Shown: in pieces, positions 16,013 through 24,231 of the stretch
Layout of the letters: each line of letters starts with the position of its first letter
Position numbering within the stretch: the first letter of the stretch is position 1
DNA from: Anaerostipes rhamnosivorans
GTDB lineage: Bacteria; Bacillota; Clostridia; Lachnospirales; Lachnospiraceae
Direction of reading: 5' to 3'
DNA: 64,000 bases
NCBI RefSeq assembly: GCF_005280655.1
Contig: NZ_CP040058.1
Location: 1,271,001-1,335,000 of the forward strand
Program-made: the position numbers and the translations under genes
Notes under the pieces: model-generated
What the model saw: only the letters and a program-made list of their open reading frames with translations
Database searches by the model: none
Told to the model about the DNA's origin: nothing

Positions 16013-18346
16013 ATGTCTACGAATAAAGAGAAGATTTTATCCTATTTAAAAGAAGAAACCTTGCAATGCATCAATCATCATAATTTTACCTTTGAAAAAT
16101 GCAATGCGCTTATCCTGTCGATGGAGTTATATATTGACAGGACAAATGTGTCACGTATCCTAAATGATCTGCACAAAGAAGGAAAATTAATCAAGAAGGC
16201 AGGACGCCCCACCACTTTTATTTCAAGAGAGATCATCCGGAACTCTTTTCCTTTTGTATCCATCCCTGATACATTGAATAAAAATGAAACCATTTCAGAC
16301 TTCATCCGATATGACGTACCTGCAAAAGAACAGACCATCGTCCAGTCGTTTTCTATGGTCGGAAGTCAGCAAAATGGGTCCTTATATGAAGCTGTAACCA
16401 GAATCCTGCCTGTGTTTTATCTCCCTAAATATTTCTTTAAGATCTTTTTTATGCAGGGGGAAGCTGGGACGGGGAAGAAGTTTTTCTTAGAAGAAATGTT
16501 AAACCGTGCAAAAACGTTGGGATTGGCTGCCCGGGAATCATCGGTTTATTATATTGAATTCAGCGATATCTACGTCAATCTAAGGCAGAGCATAGAGATG
16601 ATGGAAAAGGATCATAATATTTTTATCCTGGCAATCGAGTTTGTTCAAAAAAACGTAGACTTTGAAATCTTAAGCGGTTTTGTACATTCTCTTGAAATTC
16701 AATATAAAAATAAAAAAGACGCGCCGATGATCGCCTTTATTGGGGCATCAGAATTACAGTCGGACCTGCTTCATTCCATCAGTCCTGTCATCCTGAACTT
16801 TCCTTCCGCAAAAGACCGTCCGCAAACAGAGTTGATTTCGATTCTATTGAGTATGATCCAAAAAGAGAGCAACCGTTTAGATAAAACAATGTTGGTATCT
16901 TCCCAATTCATTCAGCTGGTTTTACATAAGTGCAGCAACCTGCATCAATTAGAAAATGAGATTTTATATACAATTTCAAGGATTCTCTATACATCAAGTA
17001 CTGCAGGCAAAAACAATGAACTTATGTTAGATGCATCGGTCCTGCTTGATAATGAAAGGGATGATTTTATAAAATCCATTCCTGAACTAAAGGCAGAAAT
17101 CCCTGACAAGATACAGATCAGACCAAACGGAGAAATTGATTTTAATAAATTGTTTCTTAACTCCCATGAGCCTTTAGCTGAAACAAAAAATATAGTTTCA
17201 GATTATTTTACAAAGCAGCTGCTGATCTGTTCCAGGGTGACTGGCGTTGTATCTGAGAACAGTTATTCCGGCGATAGGCTTATTTCGGGCATCACAAAGG
17301 CATTCAATAAAAGTGTATTCTGCCAGGACCCATTTTTAAAAGAAAAAGTGGAACATATGATCCTATCTGTATTCCGGAAAGATAAAAGTCTGGATATTGT
17401 GAAGGAAACCTCTTCTATGGATATTCAAACACCGCAGATGAAATCACTGTTCAACAATCTGCTTCAATTAGCACAGACAAACCACTGCAAACTGTCAAAA
17501 ACCCAAGAAAAAATGATTCAATCTATACTGACATATGCCCACTTCATCATGAGTGATATCCATATACCTGTGATTATTACCTCCAAATATCATTTGCTGG
17601 CAAGCAATTACGCAAATATCTTCAATTTATTTTTTGACCGGAGAATCATACATACCTTTCCTGCTGTTTTATCCGGAAAAAGAAATGAGACACGAACGAA
17701 CCTTGAGAACTTATATGAATTTGCGGTCAGTATTAATCGGGGGCAGGGGGTCCTGATCTTATCAGACGCAGATATGAAACAAACCATTACCAATTACTTT
17801 TTTCCTAAGACGAAGGTATTGTCTTATAATGTCCAGTTTCATTCCTTTATTCTGGTGAAAGAGATTTTAAGGCTGTCTGTGAAGAAAAATGCCAGCATTA
17901 TTTCCATCATCCCAAATCTGTTAATAAGCCAGAATGATGAGATAAAGATATTAAAAGATAACCAGTTAAAGAGTTATACTTTAAGATCCGCGGATAAACA
18001 TCTCTTGTTTGCGTCCAAGCTTACCCCCGGAATCAATACGTTTACAACGAATGAACTGTTTTTCCGTGCTCTGAGAGCAATTGCAAAGAAGCTTAATATT
18101 AAGTTAAATAACAGCCTGATCTTAGAATTCCTTTTTCATGCAAATTGTATCTTATTTCAGAAGAAACATGATTTTGATTTTTCCAAAAATGTCATGGATC
18201 ACATGGATATTGATTATGCTGTCTTAGAGGTCATCCAGCAGAAGATACAGAAGCTGTCCTCGCCTGATTTTCATGTATCGGCATTTACCATGAAGGATTA
18301 TCAGATTTTGTATGAGGCTGTTTTCCACAGTGCGCTGCAGGGCTGA
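16013..18346 (+). CDS. Degenerate LevR-like PTS-associated transcriptional regulator
   Basis: A 777-residue protein divergent from the second PTS operon and probably its regulator. The N-terminal winged helix covers about 1-65 (RTNVSRILNDLHKEGKLIKKAGRPTTFIS). An AAA+ like region follows with Walker A GEAGTGKKFF. A PRD-like segment, an EIIA-Man-like segment (IHIPVIITSKYHLLASNYAN) and a C-terminal PRD-like segment complete the LevR order. However, no GAFTGA motif is seen, the Walker B is degenerate (IFILAIEF), and the EIIA-like HG is replaced by SK. It therefore resembles LevR/DagR in layout but probably cannot drive sigma-54 polymerase. The start at 16013 is favoured since GGAG lies 2 bases from the alternative ATG at 16007. 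Confidence 0.7.
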   Translation: MSTNKEKILSYLKEETLQCINHHNFTFEKCNALILSMELYIDRTNVSRILNDLHKEGKLIKKAGRPTTFISREIIRNSFPFVSIPDTLNKNETISDFIRYDVPAKEQTIVQSFSMVGSQQNGSLYEAVTRILPVFYLPKYFFKIFFMQGEAGTGKKFFLEEMLNRAKTLGLAARESSVYYIEFSDIYVNLRQSIEMMEKDHNIFILAIEFVQKNVDFEILSGFVHSLEIQYKNKKDAPMIAFIGASELQSDLLHSISPVILNFPSAKDRPQTELISILLSMIQKESNRLDKTMLVSSQFIQLVLHKCSNLHQLENEILYTISRILYTSSTAGKNNELMLDASVLLDNERDDFIKSIPELKAEIPDKIQIRPNGEIDFNKLFLNSHEPLAETKNIVSDYFTKQLLICSRVTGVVSENSYSGDRLISGITKAFNKSVFCQDPFLKEKVEHMILSVFRKDKSLDIVKETSSMDIQTPQMKSLFNNLLQLAQTNHCKLSKTQEKMIQSILTYAHFIMSDIHIPVIITSKYHLLASNYANIFNLFFDRRIIHTFPAVLSGKRNETRTNLENLYEFAVSINRGQGVLILSDADMKQTITNYFFPKTKVLSYNVQFHSFILVKEILRLSVKKNASIISIIPNLLISQNDEIKILKDNQLKSYTLRSADKHLLFASKLTPGINTFTTNELFFRALRAIAKKLNIKLNNSLILEFLFHANCILFQKKHDFDFSKNVMDHMDIDYAVLEVIQQKIQKLSSPDFHVSAFTMKDYQILYEAVFHSALQG

Positions 18347-18374
18347 TGGGGAGATAAAGAATCGGTTTTCCGTC

Positions 18375-18402
18375 TTGACATTCCGCTTTTGTGTGATAAA
18401 AT
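18375..18402 (+). promoter_or_regulatory. Sigma-A promoter for pheST
   Basis: TTGACA at 18375-18380 and TAAAAT at 18397-18402 with 16 bases between. Transcription would start near 18409 and run through the T-box leader. Confidence 0.75.
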
Positions 18403-18408
18403 AAGGAA

Positions 18409-18608
18409 TGATAAAGACAGAGAAGGTGCACAGTAAGGAAGTCTTTCCCGAATTTCACACCGGAGTCGTATCCCTGAAAGACCAGTAGGGGATAACGCCG
18501 CCTGCACGTTACGCAGGATACTAAGAGCCAGGTTGTTTTTGTACCTGGAATTAGGGTGGTACCGCGAGATGATTCCCGTCCCTTATATATAAGGGATGGG
18601 ATTTTTTT
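18409..18608 (+). promoter_or_regulatory. T-box leader controlling pheST
   Basis: The T-box core AGGGTGGTACCGCG is at 18553-18566 and is followed by a terminator (TCCCGTCCCTTA at 18574-18585 pairing with TAAGGGATGGGA at 18590-18601, then T7). The TGGT of the bulge can pair with the ACCA end of an uncharged tRNA, which would favour the antiterminator and read-through. Upstream structure includes GTGCA/TGCAC and GTCTTTC/GAAAGAC pairs. A Phe codon candidate (TTC, 18454-18456, in GAATTTCAC) is present, but the specifier loop was not modelled. Assignment to tRNA-Phe follows from pheS downstream. Confidence 0.9.
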
Positions 18609-18635
18609 AATTCCATAAAACAAGGAGAAGTGATT

Positions 18636-19655
18636 ATGAAGGAGAAACTTGAGGCGATTAAAAAAGAAGCCTTGGAGAAGATCAACACAGCAGATGCCAT
18701 GGACGCTCTGAATGATATCAGGGTAGCGGTTCTAGGCAAAAAGGGAGAATTGACCCAGGTATTAAAGGGCATGAAGGATGTTGCCAAAGAAGAACGTCCT
18801 ATCGTAGGACAAATGGTCAACGATACACGTGCCGTCATCGAACAGGCACTGGAGCAGGAAATGTCTGTTCTTAAGAAAAAGATCATGGAAGAAAAGCTCA
18901 AAAAGGAAGTCATTGACGTAACGCTTCCGGGAAAGGTGCATGAAAAGGGCCACCGCCATCCGAACCAGATTGCCTTGGAAGACCTGGAGAGGGTATTTAT
19001 CGGAATGGGCTATGAGGTTGTGGAAGGCCCCGAGGTGGAATACGATAAGTATAACTTTGAGATGCTTAATATCCCGGAGAATCATCCGGCGAAGGATGAA
19101 CAGGATACCTTCTTTATCTCAAAAGATATCTTATTGAGAACACAGACATCACCGGTACAGGCCCGTGTGATGGAGACTGGTAAAATGCCAATCCGTATGA
19201 TTGCGCCTGGAAGGGTATTCCGCTCAGACGAAGTGGATGCTACCCACTCTCCGTCCTTCCATCAGGTAGAAGGGCTGGTCGTGGACAAAGGAATCACTTT
19301 TGCGGATCTGAAAGGGACACTTGAACAGTTTGCCACTGAATTTTTCGGACCGGAGACAAAAGTCAAATTCCGCCCTCATCATTTCCCATTCACAGAGCCA
19401 AGCGCGGAGGTGGATATCACCTGCTTTAAGTGTGGAGGAAAGGGCTGCCGTATGTGCAAGGGAAGCGGCTGGATCGAGATCTTAGGCTGTGGTATGGTGC
19501 ATCCAAATGTGCTCAGGGCATGCGGGATCGACCCAGAGATTTACTCAGGTTTTGCCTTTGGAATCGGTCTGGAACGTGTGGCGCTCCTGAAATATGAGAT
19601 TGATGATATGCGCCTGCTTTATGAAAATGACAAGAGGTTTTTAAGCCAGTTCTAA
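18636..19655 (+). CDS. pheS: Phenylalanine--tRNA ligase alpha subunit
   Basis: Catalytic alpha subunit (339 residues) of the alpha2-beta2 phenylalanyl-tRNA synthetase. The N-terminal coiled coil covers about 1-90. Class II motifs follow: [44 protein letters not shown] (motif 2 region) and [20 protein letters not shown] (motif 3). A Cys-rich insert [17 protein letters not shown] lies before motif 3. Length is normal. The ATG at 18636 is used, with AAGGAG 8 bases upstream; an in-frame GTG at 18630 is too close to that site. Expression is controlled by the T-box upstream. Confidence 0.97.
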   Translation: MKEKLEAIKKEALEKINTADAMDALNDIRVAVLGKKGELTQVLKGMKDVAKEERPIVGQMVNDTRAVIEQALEQEMSVLKKKIMEEKLKKEVIDVTLPGKVHEKGHRHPNQIALEDLERVFIGMGYEVVEGPEVEYDKYNFEMLNIPENHPAKDEQDTFFISKDILLRTQTSPVQARVMETGKMPIRMIAPGRVFRSDEVDATHSPSFHQVEGLVVDKGITFADLKGTLEQFATEFFGPETKVKFRPHHFPFTEPSAEVDITCFKCGGKGCRMCKGSGWIEILGCGMVHPNVLRACGIDPEIYSGFAFGIGLERVALLKYEIDDMRLLYENDKRFLSQF

Positions 19656-19662
19656 AGCGGCA

Positions 19663-19828
19663 ATTTCCGTTCGGCTCTTAGAATGCTTCACTCCAATCAT
19701 GTAGAAAATGGACGTAATGTCTTCTGGAGAAGGGCCTCTGTCAAAAAAATGTGCTGCTTTACGATAGTTATTTACCACTATTGGAGGAGTGCATTTCAAA
19801 AGCGTGACGGAAATAGTGGTAAATAACT
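19663..19828 (+). repeat. Intergenic repeat family A, copy 2, inside the pheST operon
   Basis: About 165 bases, roughly 90 percent identical to 1697-1859 by eye. It lacks the first 16 bases of copy 1, so the outer left arm of hairpin 1 is missing. Hairpin 2 is kept: GTTATTTACCACTATT with AATAGTGGTAAATAAC is perfect. Its inner stem, GCGC/GCGC in copy 1, is GTGC/GCGT here and still pairs through G-U wobbles. It begins 8 bases after the pheS stop and ends 25 bases before pheT. Confidence 0.85.
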
Positions 19829-19853
19829 TATAATGATTGAAGGAGAATAGAGA

Positions 19854-22274
19854 ATGAATACACCAATTTCATGGATCAAGGCATATGTGCCGGATCTTGA
19901 CTGTACGATTCAGGAGTATGTGGACAAGATGACACTTTCCGGATCAAATGTGGAATGTTATGAGGAATTAGATAAAAACCTGGAAAAGATCGTGGTAGGA
20001 AAAATTCTTTCCGTTGAAAAGCATCCGGATGCAGACAAGCTGATCGTCTGCCAGGTGGATGTGGGAACAGAGACCATCCAGATCGTCACAGGTGCCAGCA
20101 ATGTATCAGAGGGTGATCTAGTCCCAGTGGTTTTAGTGGGAGGAAGAGTGGCCGGAGGCCACGATGGAAGCCCGAACCCGGAAAATGGCATCAAGATCAA
20201 AAAAGGAAAATTAAGAGGTGTGGCATCTTTCGGTATGATGTGTTCAGTGGAAGAACTGGGAACAACCAAAGATATGTATCCGGAGGCACCGGAAGACGGC
20301 ATTTATATATTTAAGAAGGATGTAAAACCGGGAGATGACGCTGTGGAGGCCATGGGTCTTCGTGACCAGGTAGTGGAATTTGAGATCACCTCAAACCGTG
20401 TGGACTGCTTCAGTATGATCGGCATGGCAAGAGAGGTGGCAGCTACATTTCACAAAGAGTTCCATCCGCCGGTAGTAAAAGAGACAGGCAACGATGAGGA
20501 CGTCAATGACTATATCAAAGTGACCGTAAACGATACAGATCTTTGTCCAAGATATACAGCCAGAGTCGTAAAGAATATCAAGCTTGCACCGTCTCCGGAA
20601 TGGATGCAGAGAAGGCTTGCGGCCATGGGTATCCGTCCGATCAACAATCTGGTGGACATCACGAACTATGTGATGGAAGAGTATGGACAGCCTATGCATG
20701 CCTACGACTTAGATACCATAGCGGGAAATGAGATCATTGTGCGCAGGGCCAAGGACGGTGACAAGTTTACTACCCTGGACGGTGAGGAGAGAAATCTGGA
20801 CAGCGATGTACTCATGATCTGCGACGGGGAAAAGGAAGTCGGACTTGCCGGAATCATGGGAGGCGAGAATTCCATGGTAACGGATGATATCAAGACATTA
20901 TTATTTGAAGCTGCTTGCTTTAATGGCACCAATATCCGTCTTTCCTCCAAAAGAATCGGGCTTAGGACGGACGCTTCCAGCAAGTTTGAAAAAGGGCTTG
21001 ATCCGGAAAATGCCATGGCTGCTATGGACCGTGCATGCCAGCTGATCGAAGAACTGGGAGCAGGAGAAGTGATCGGTGGAGCCGTGGATGTATATCCAAA
21101 CCCAAAACAGCCGGTGTCTCTTCCATTGGAGACGGACAAAATCAATGCCCTTCTTGGCACAAAGATTTCTATGGAAGATATGATCGAGTACTTCAGACGG
21201 ATTGACGTGAAATATGATGTGGATACCAACAAACTGCTGATTCCGTCTTTCCGCCAGGATTTAAACTGCATGGCGGATCTGGCAGAGGAAGTGGCAAGAT
21301 TCTACGGATATGATAACATTCCGGTCACTCTTCCGAGAGGAGAGGCCACCGCGGGTAAAAAGCCGTTTAAAATCCGTGTGGAGGATATTGCGCGCGACTC
21401 TGTAGAGAAAAACGGATTCAGCGGCGGTATGTGCTATTCTTTTGAAAGTCCAAAAGTTTTTGATCTGCTTCTGCTGCCGGAAGACGCTGGGGAGAGGAAA
21501 GCCATTAAGATTTCCAATCCGCTGGGAGAGGATTTCAGCATCATGCGTACAGTTTCATTAAACGGTATGATGACATCTTTGGCTAACAATTACAGCCACA
21601 GAAATCAAAATGTGCGCCTGTATGAGTTTGGGAATATCTATCTTCCGAAGGAACTGCCGCTCACTGAGCTTCCGGAGGAACGGATGCAGCTTACACTAGG
21701 AATGTACGGAGACTGTGACTTCTTTACACTGAAAGGGGCACTGGAGGATTTGTTTGGAGATCTGGGACTTGGCGGACAGGCTGAATATGTTCCGGTCAAA
21801 GACCATCCATTTATGCATCCGGGACGCCAGGCCGATGTGCTGATCGGAGGGGAAAGAGCAGCATATATCGGACAGATGCATCCTCAGGCTGTTGAAAATT
21901 ATGATATGAAGGGGGAAGTCTATGTGGCAGTCATCGATATGCCGGTGATTTGTGAGAAGGCGACCTTTGACCGCAAATATACAGGCGTGGCAAAATTCCC
22001 GGCTATGAAGAGGGATCTCAGCATGGTTGTGAGAAAAGAAATCTTTGTAGGACAGATTGAGAAGATTTTCAGGGAGAAAGGCGGAAAGCTTCTGGAAGGC
22101 TTTGAACTGTTTGACGTCTATGAGGGCGACCAGATTGACAAGGGATATAAATCTGTGGCATATTCACTGACCTTCCGTGCCCAGGACAGAACACTGGAGG
22201 AAGCGGAGATCAACAAGATTGTCGATAAGATTCTGGATGAATTAAAAACATTGGGAATTGAGCTTAGGGCATAA
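19854..22274 (+). CDS. pheT: Phenylalanine--tRNA ligase beta subunit
   Basis: The 806-residue beta subunit. In order it has: N-terminal segment MNTPISWIKAYVPDL; an EMAP-like tRNA-binding domain (about 40-150, VEKHPDADKLIVCQVDVG); B3/B4 editing domain with DVTNYVMEE-like block (NLVDITNYVMEEYGQPMHAY); B5 domain around 400-480; catalytic-like core (FYGYDNIPVTLPRG); and a C-terminal ferredoxin-fold anticodon-binding domain (FPAMKRDLSMVV near the end). Length is normal. It should be cotranscribed with pheS under T-box control despite the intervening 198 bases, which consist mostly of repeat A2. Confidence 0.97.
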   Translation: MNTPISWIKAYVPDLDCTIQEYVDKMTLSGSNVECYEELDKNLEKIVVGKILSVEKHPDADKLIVCQVDVGTETIQIVTGASNVSEGDLVPVVLVGGRVAGGHDGSPNPENGIKIKKGKLRGVASFGMMCSVEELGTTKDMYPEAPEDGIYIFKKDVKPGDDAVEAMGLRDQVVEFEITSNRVDCFSMIGMAREVAATFHKEFHPPVVKETGNDEDVNDYIKVTVNDTDLCPRYTARVVKNIKLAPSPEWMQRRLAAMGIRPINNLVDITNYVMEEYGQPMHAYDLDTIAGNEIIVRRAKDGDKFTTLDGEERNLDSDVLMICDGEKEVGLAGIMGGENSMVTDDIKTLLFEAACFNGTNIRLSSKRIGLRTDASSKFEKGLDPENAMAAMDRACQLIEELGAGEVIGGAVDVYPNPKQPVSLPLETDKINALLGTKISMEDMIEYFRRIDVKYDVDTNKLLIPSFRQDLNCMADLAEEVARFYGYDNIPVTLPRGEATAGKKPFKIRVEDIARDSVEKNGFSGGMCYSFESPKVFDLLLLPEDAGERKAIKISNPLGEDFSIMRTVSLNGMMTSLANNYSHRNQNVRLYEFGNIYLPKELPLTELPEERMQLTLGMYGDCDFFTLKGALEDLFGDLGLGGQAEYVPVKDHPFMHPGRQADVLIGGERAAYIGQMHPQAVENYDMKGEVYVAVIDMPVICEKATFDRKYTGVAKFPAMKRDLSMVVRKEIFVGQIEKIFREKGGKLLEGFELFDVYEGDQIDKGYKSVAYSLTFRAQDRTLEEAEINKIVDKILDELKTLGIELRA

Positions 22275-22296
22275 GTAAGCCACTAGGGGCAATAAT

Positions 22297-22346
22297 AAGA
22301 GGAGTAGAGGAAGTGCGATTACTGCAGTTTTTCTACTCTTCTTTTC
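22297..22346 (+). terminator. Intrinsic terminator of pheST
   Basis: AAGAGGAGTAGA (22297-22308) pairs with TCTACTCTTCTT (22332-22343) with one G-U pair, followed by a T-rich run. It ends the pheST transcript. Confidence 0.8.
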
Positions 22347-22372
22347 ATTTGTGTTAAAAATATTACAAAATA

Positions 22373-22402
22373 GTTACATATATTGTGAAGATATGATATA
22401 AT
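22373..22402 (+). promoter_or_regulatory. Promoter for the first sulfotransferase-like gene
   Basis: A perfect TATAAT lies at 22397-22402; GTTACA at 22373-22378 is a weak -35 with 18-base spacing. The start of transcription near 22409 argues against translation starts at 22407 or 22413 and supports the ATG at 22437. Confidence 0.55.
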
Positions 22403-22436
22403 ACCGTTGAAAATGTCACAGGAGGATAAGAAAGAA

Positions 22437-24134
22437 ATGAGCTATTTGAAAGGAATGATTGAAGAAATGCAGAAATCAGAGACAAAAAAAAATAAAAAGA
22501 AAAACATCATCATATGCATTCTGGCGATTCTGATTCTTATGGCAGCGGGGTTCTTCGGATACCGTATCTACGCAGATTATAAGGAAGAACAATTTTTAAA
22601 GGGTGTAAAATTAAGACAGATCAAGGTTACGCCAAAGGTATTGGAACACAAGGAAAAGGATGTGTTTACAGAAGCTTATCAACAAGAATCACAGGAACAG
22701 ATTGATCAACAAAAGAAGAAAAATTATACCATCCAAAAACCTTTGGTGGTCCAGAATGCTTATGGGACCAACACTACAGCTCTATATTATTATGGAAAGA
22801 CGGACCGCGCATCTTATGCCGTGTGCACCGTGGAGGCTCCCGATGCAGGGGCTGCCGTGTACAAGCATACTTTGAAAGCTAAAAAGAAATACAGCACAAC
22901 CCATGAGTACCAGATCGTGGGACTTTCAGCGGGCACAAGAAATAAGGTGACCATGGAATTTTTTAATGAGGATAAAAGAGCCATTGAGAAGCAATATTTT
23001 TATGTGGATATCCCAGAAGATGATGTGATACCCAGAATTCTGAAAAAGACCAAGGGAAGTTCTGCACAAAAGATGGAGGACGGCCTGTTTGCGCTGCTCG
23101 GGCATGACAAGGCGCAAAACGCCAATATTTATCTCTATGACAACAATGGAGTGAACCGGGGCCGGATGCCTTTGAATAAATATCGTACAGACCGTCTGCT
23201 CTTTGTAGGAGATGACATGGCATATTCCTATGATTTTAACAAAATTGCTATGGTGAACCGGCTGGGCAAGGTCACAAAAACCTATGACCTGGGAGATAGA
23301 TATGAATTTCATCATGACTTTCTGTACGCGGAAAAGCAGAATAAATTCATCTGTCTGGTAAACGACAAGGAACAGGATACGATCGAAGATGTTGTAGTGT
23401 CCGTAGATGTAAAGACAGGAGAGGTAAAAGAGCTGATCGACTTTGAGGATTACTTTAAGACCATGAGGAATCTGGCCTACCGTCCAAAGAAAAATACTTA
23501 CGGCGGAACAGGCCTTGATTGGCTCCATTTAAACTCTATGAATATGATTGACGACGACAGCATGATATTCAGCAGCAGGGAGCAGAGCACACTCATTAAG
23601 ATGAAAAATGTGTTTGAGAAACCGGAAGTGGATTATCTGATCCATGGAGGTACGGTCTACAATGGAACGGACTACCAGAAATATATGCTGAAAAAAGAAG
23701 GTAGCTTTGTGGGACAGGCAGGGCAGCATACAATTTCAGTGGAGCATGATAAATCGCTTCCACAAGGACAGTATTACCTGTATATGTTCAATAACAACTA
23801 TGGTTATTCCGCAACGATCAAAAGCTTTGACTGGAGTATGTTTCCGGGGACCGGAACAATGAAGGAAGGGGAAAAGTCTATGTACTACAAGTATCTTGTG
23901 GACGAAAACAAAAGAACGTATAAGCTGGTGCAGTCCTTTGCGATCCCTTACTCCCCAATCGTCAGCAGCGTGGAACACATGAAGAACAACATTTCTTTCG
24001 GAAGCGGAACAAGCAAAACCTTTGGGGAATATGACAAGGACGGAAAGCTGATCTATTCCTTTGGCTACGATGCGGATAAGTATTCCTACAGAGTGATGAA
24101 GTATAATTTTGAAGGATATTTATTCCGGGACTAA
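22437..24134 (+). CDS. Aryl-sulfate sulfotransferase-like protein, membrane-anchored
   Basis: A 565-residue protein of the bacterial arylsulfotransferase (ASST) family, which moves sulfate from one phenolic sulfate to another phenol without PAPS. It has a basic N-terminus, then one membrane segment (IIICILAILILMAAGFFGY, about residues 22-42), so the enzyme domain is predicted outside the membrane. Candidate active-site residues in family motifs are H292/H293 (FHHDF), H364 (DWLHLNS), R381 (SSREQS) and H431 (GQHT). AGGAGG lies 11 bases before this start. A second family member follows at 24232. Substrates are unknown; no dedicated disulfide-forming partner gene is adjacent. Confidence 0.88.
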   Translation: MSYLKGMIEEMQKSETKKNKKKNIIICILAILILMAAGFFGYRIYADYKEEQFLKGVKLRQIKVTPKVLEHKEKDVFTEAYQQESQEQIDQQKKKNYTIQKPLVVQNAYGTNTTALYYYGKTDRASYAVCTVEAPDAGAAVYKHTLKAKKKYSTTHEYQIVGLSAGTRNKVTMEFFNEDKRAIEKQYFYVDIPEDDVIPRILKKTKGSSAQKMEDGLFALLGHDKAQNANIYLYDNNGVNRGRMPLNKYRTDRLLFVGDDMAYSYDFNKIAMVNRLGKVTKTYDLGDRYEFHHDFLYAEKQNKFICLVNDKEQDTIEDVVVSVDVKTGEVKELIDFEDYFKTMRNLAYRPKKNTYGGTGLDWLHLNSMNMIDDDSMIFSSREQSTLIKMKNVFEKPEVDYLIHGGTVYNGTDYQKYMLKKEGSFVGQAGQHTISVEHDKSLPQGQYYLYMFNNNYGYSATIKSFDWSMFPGTGTMKEGEKSMYYKYLVDENKRTYKLVQSFAIPYSPIVSSVEHMKNNISFGSGTSKTFGEYDKDGKLIYSFGYDADKYSYRVMKYNFEGYLFRD

Positions 24135-24231
24135 ACTAAGACATACACAAAATTATCACAAAACCATCAAAGTTTAACAAAATATTTCTGGTATTCTATT
24201 CCTGTCAGATCAAAGGAAAGGAAGGAGTATC

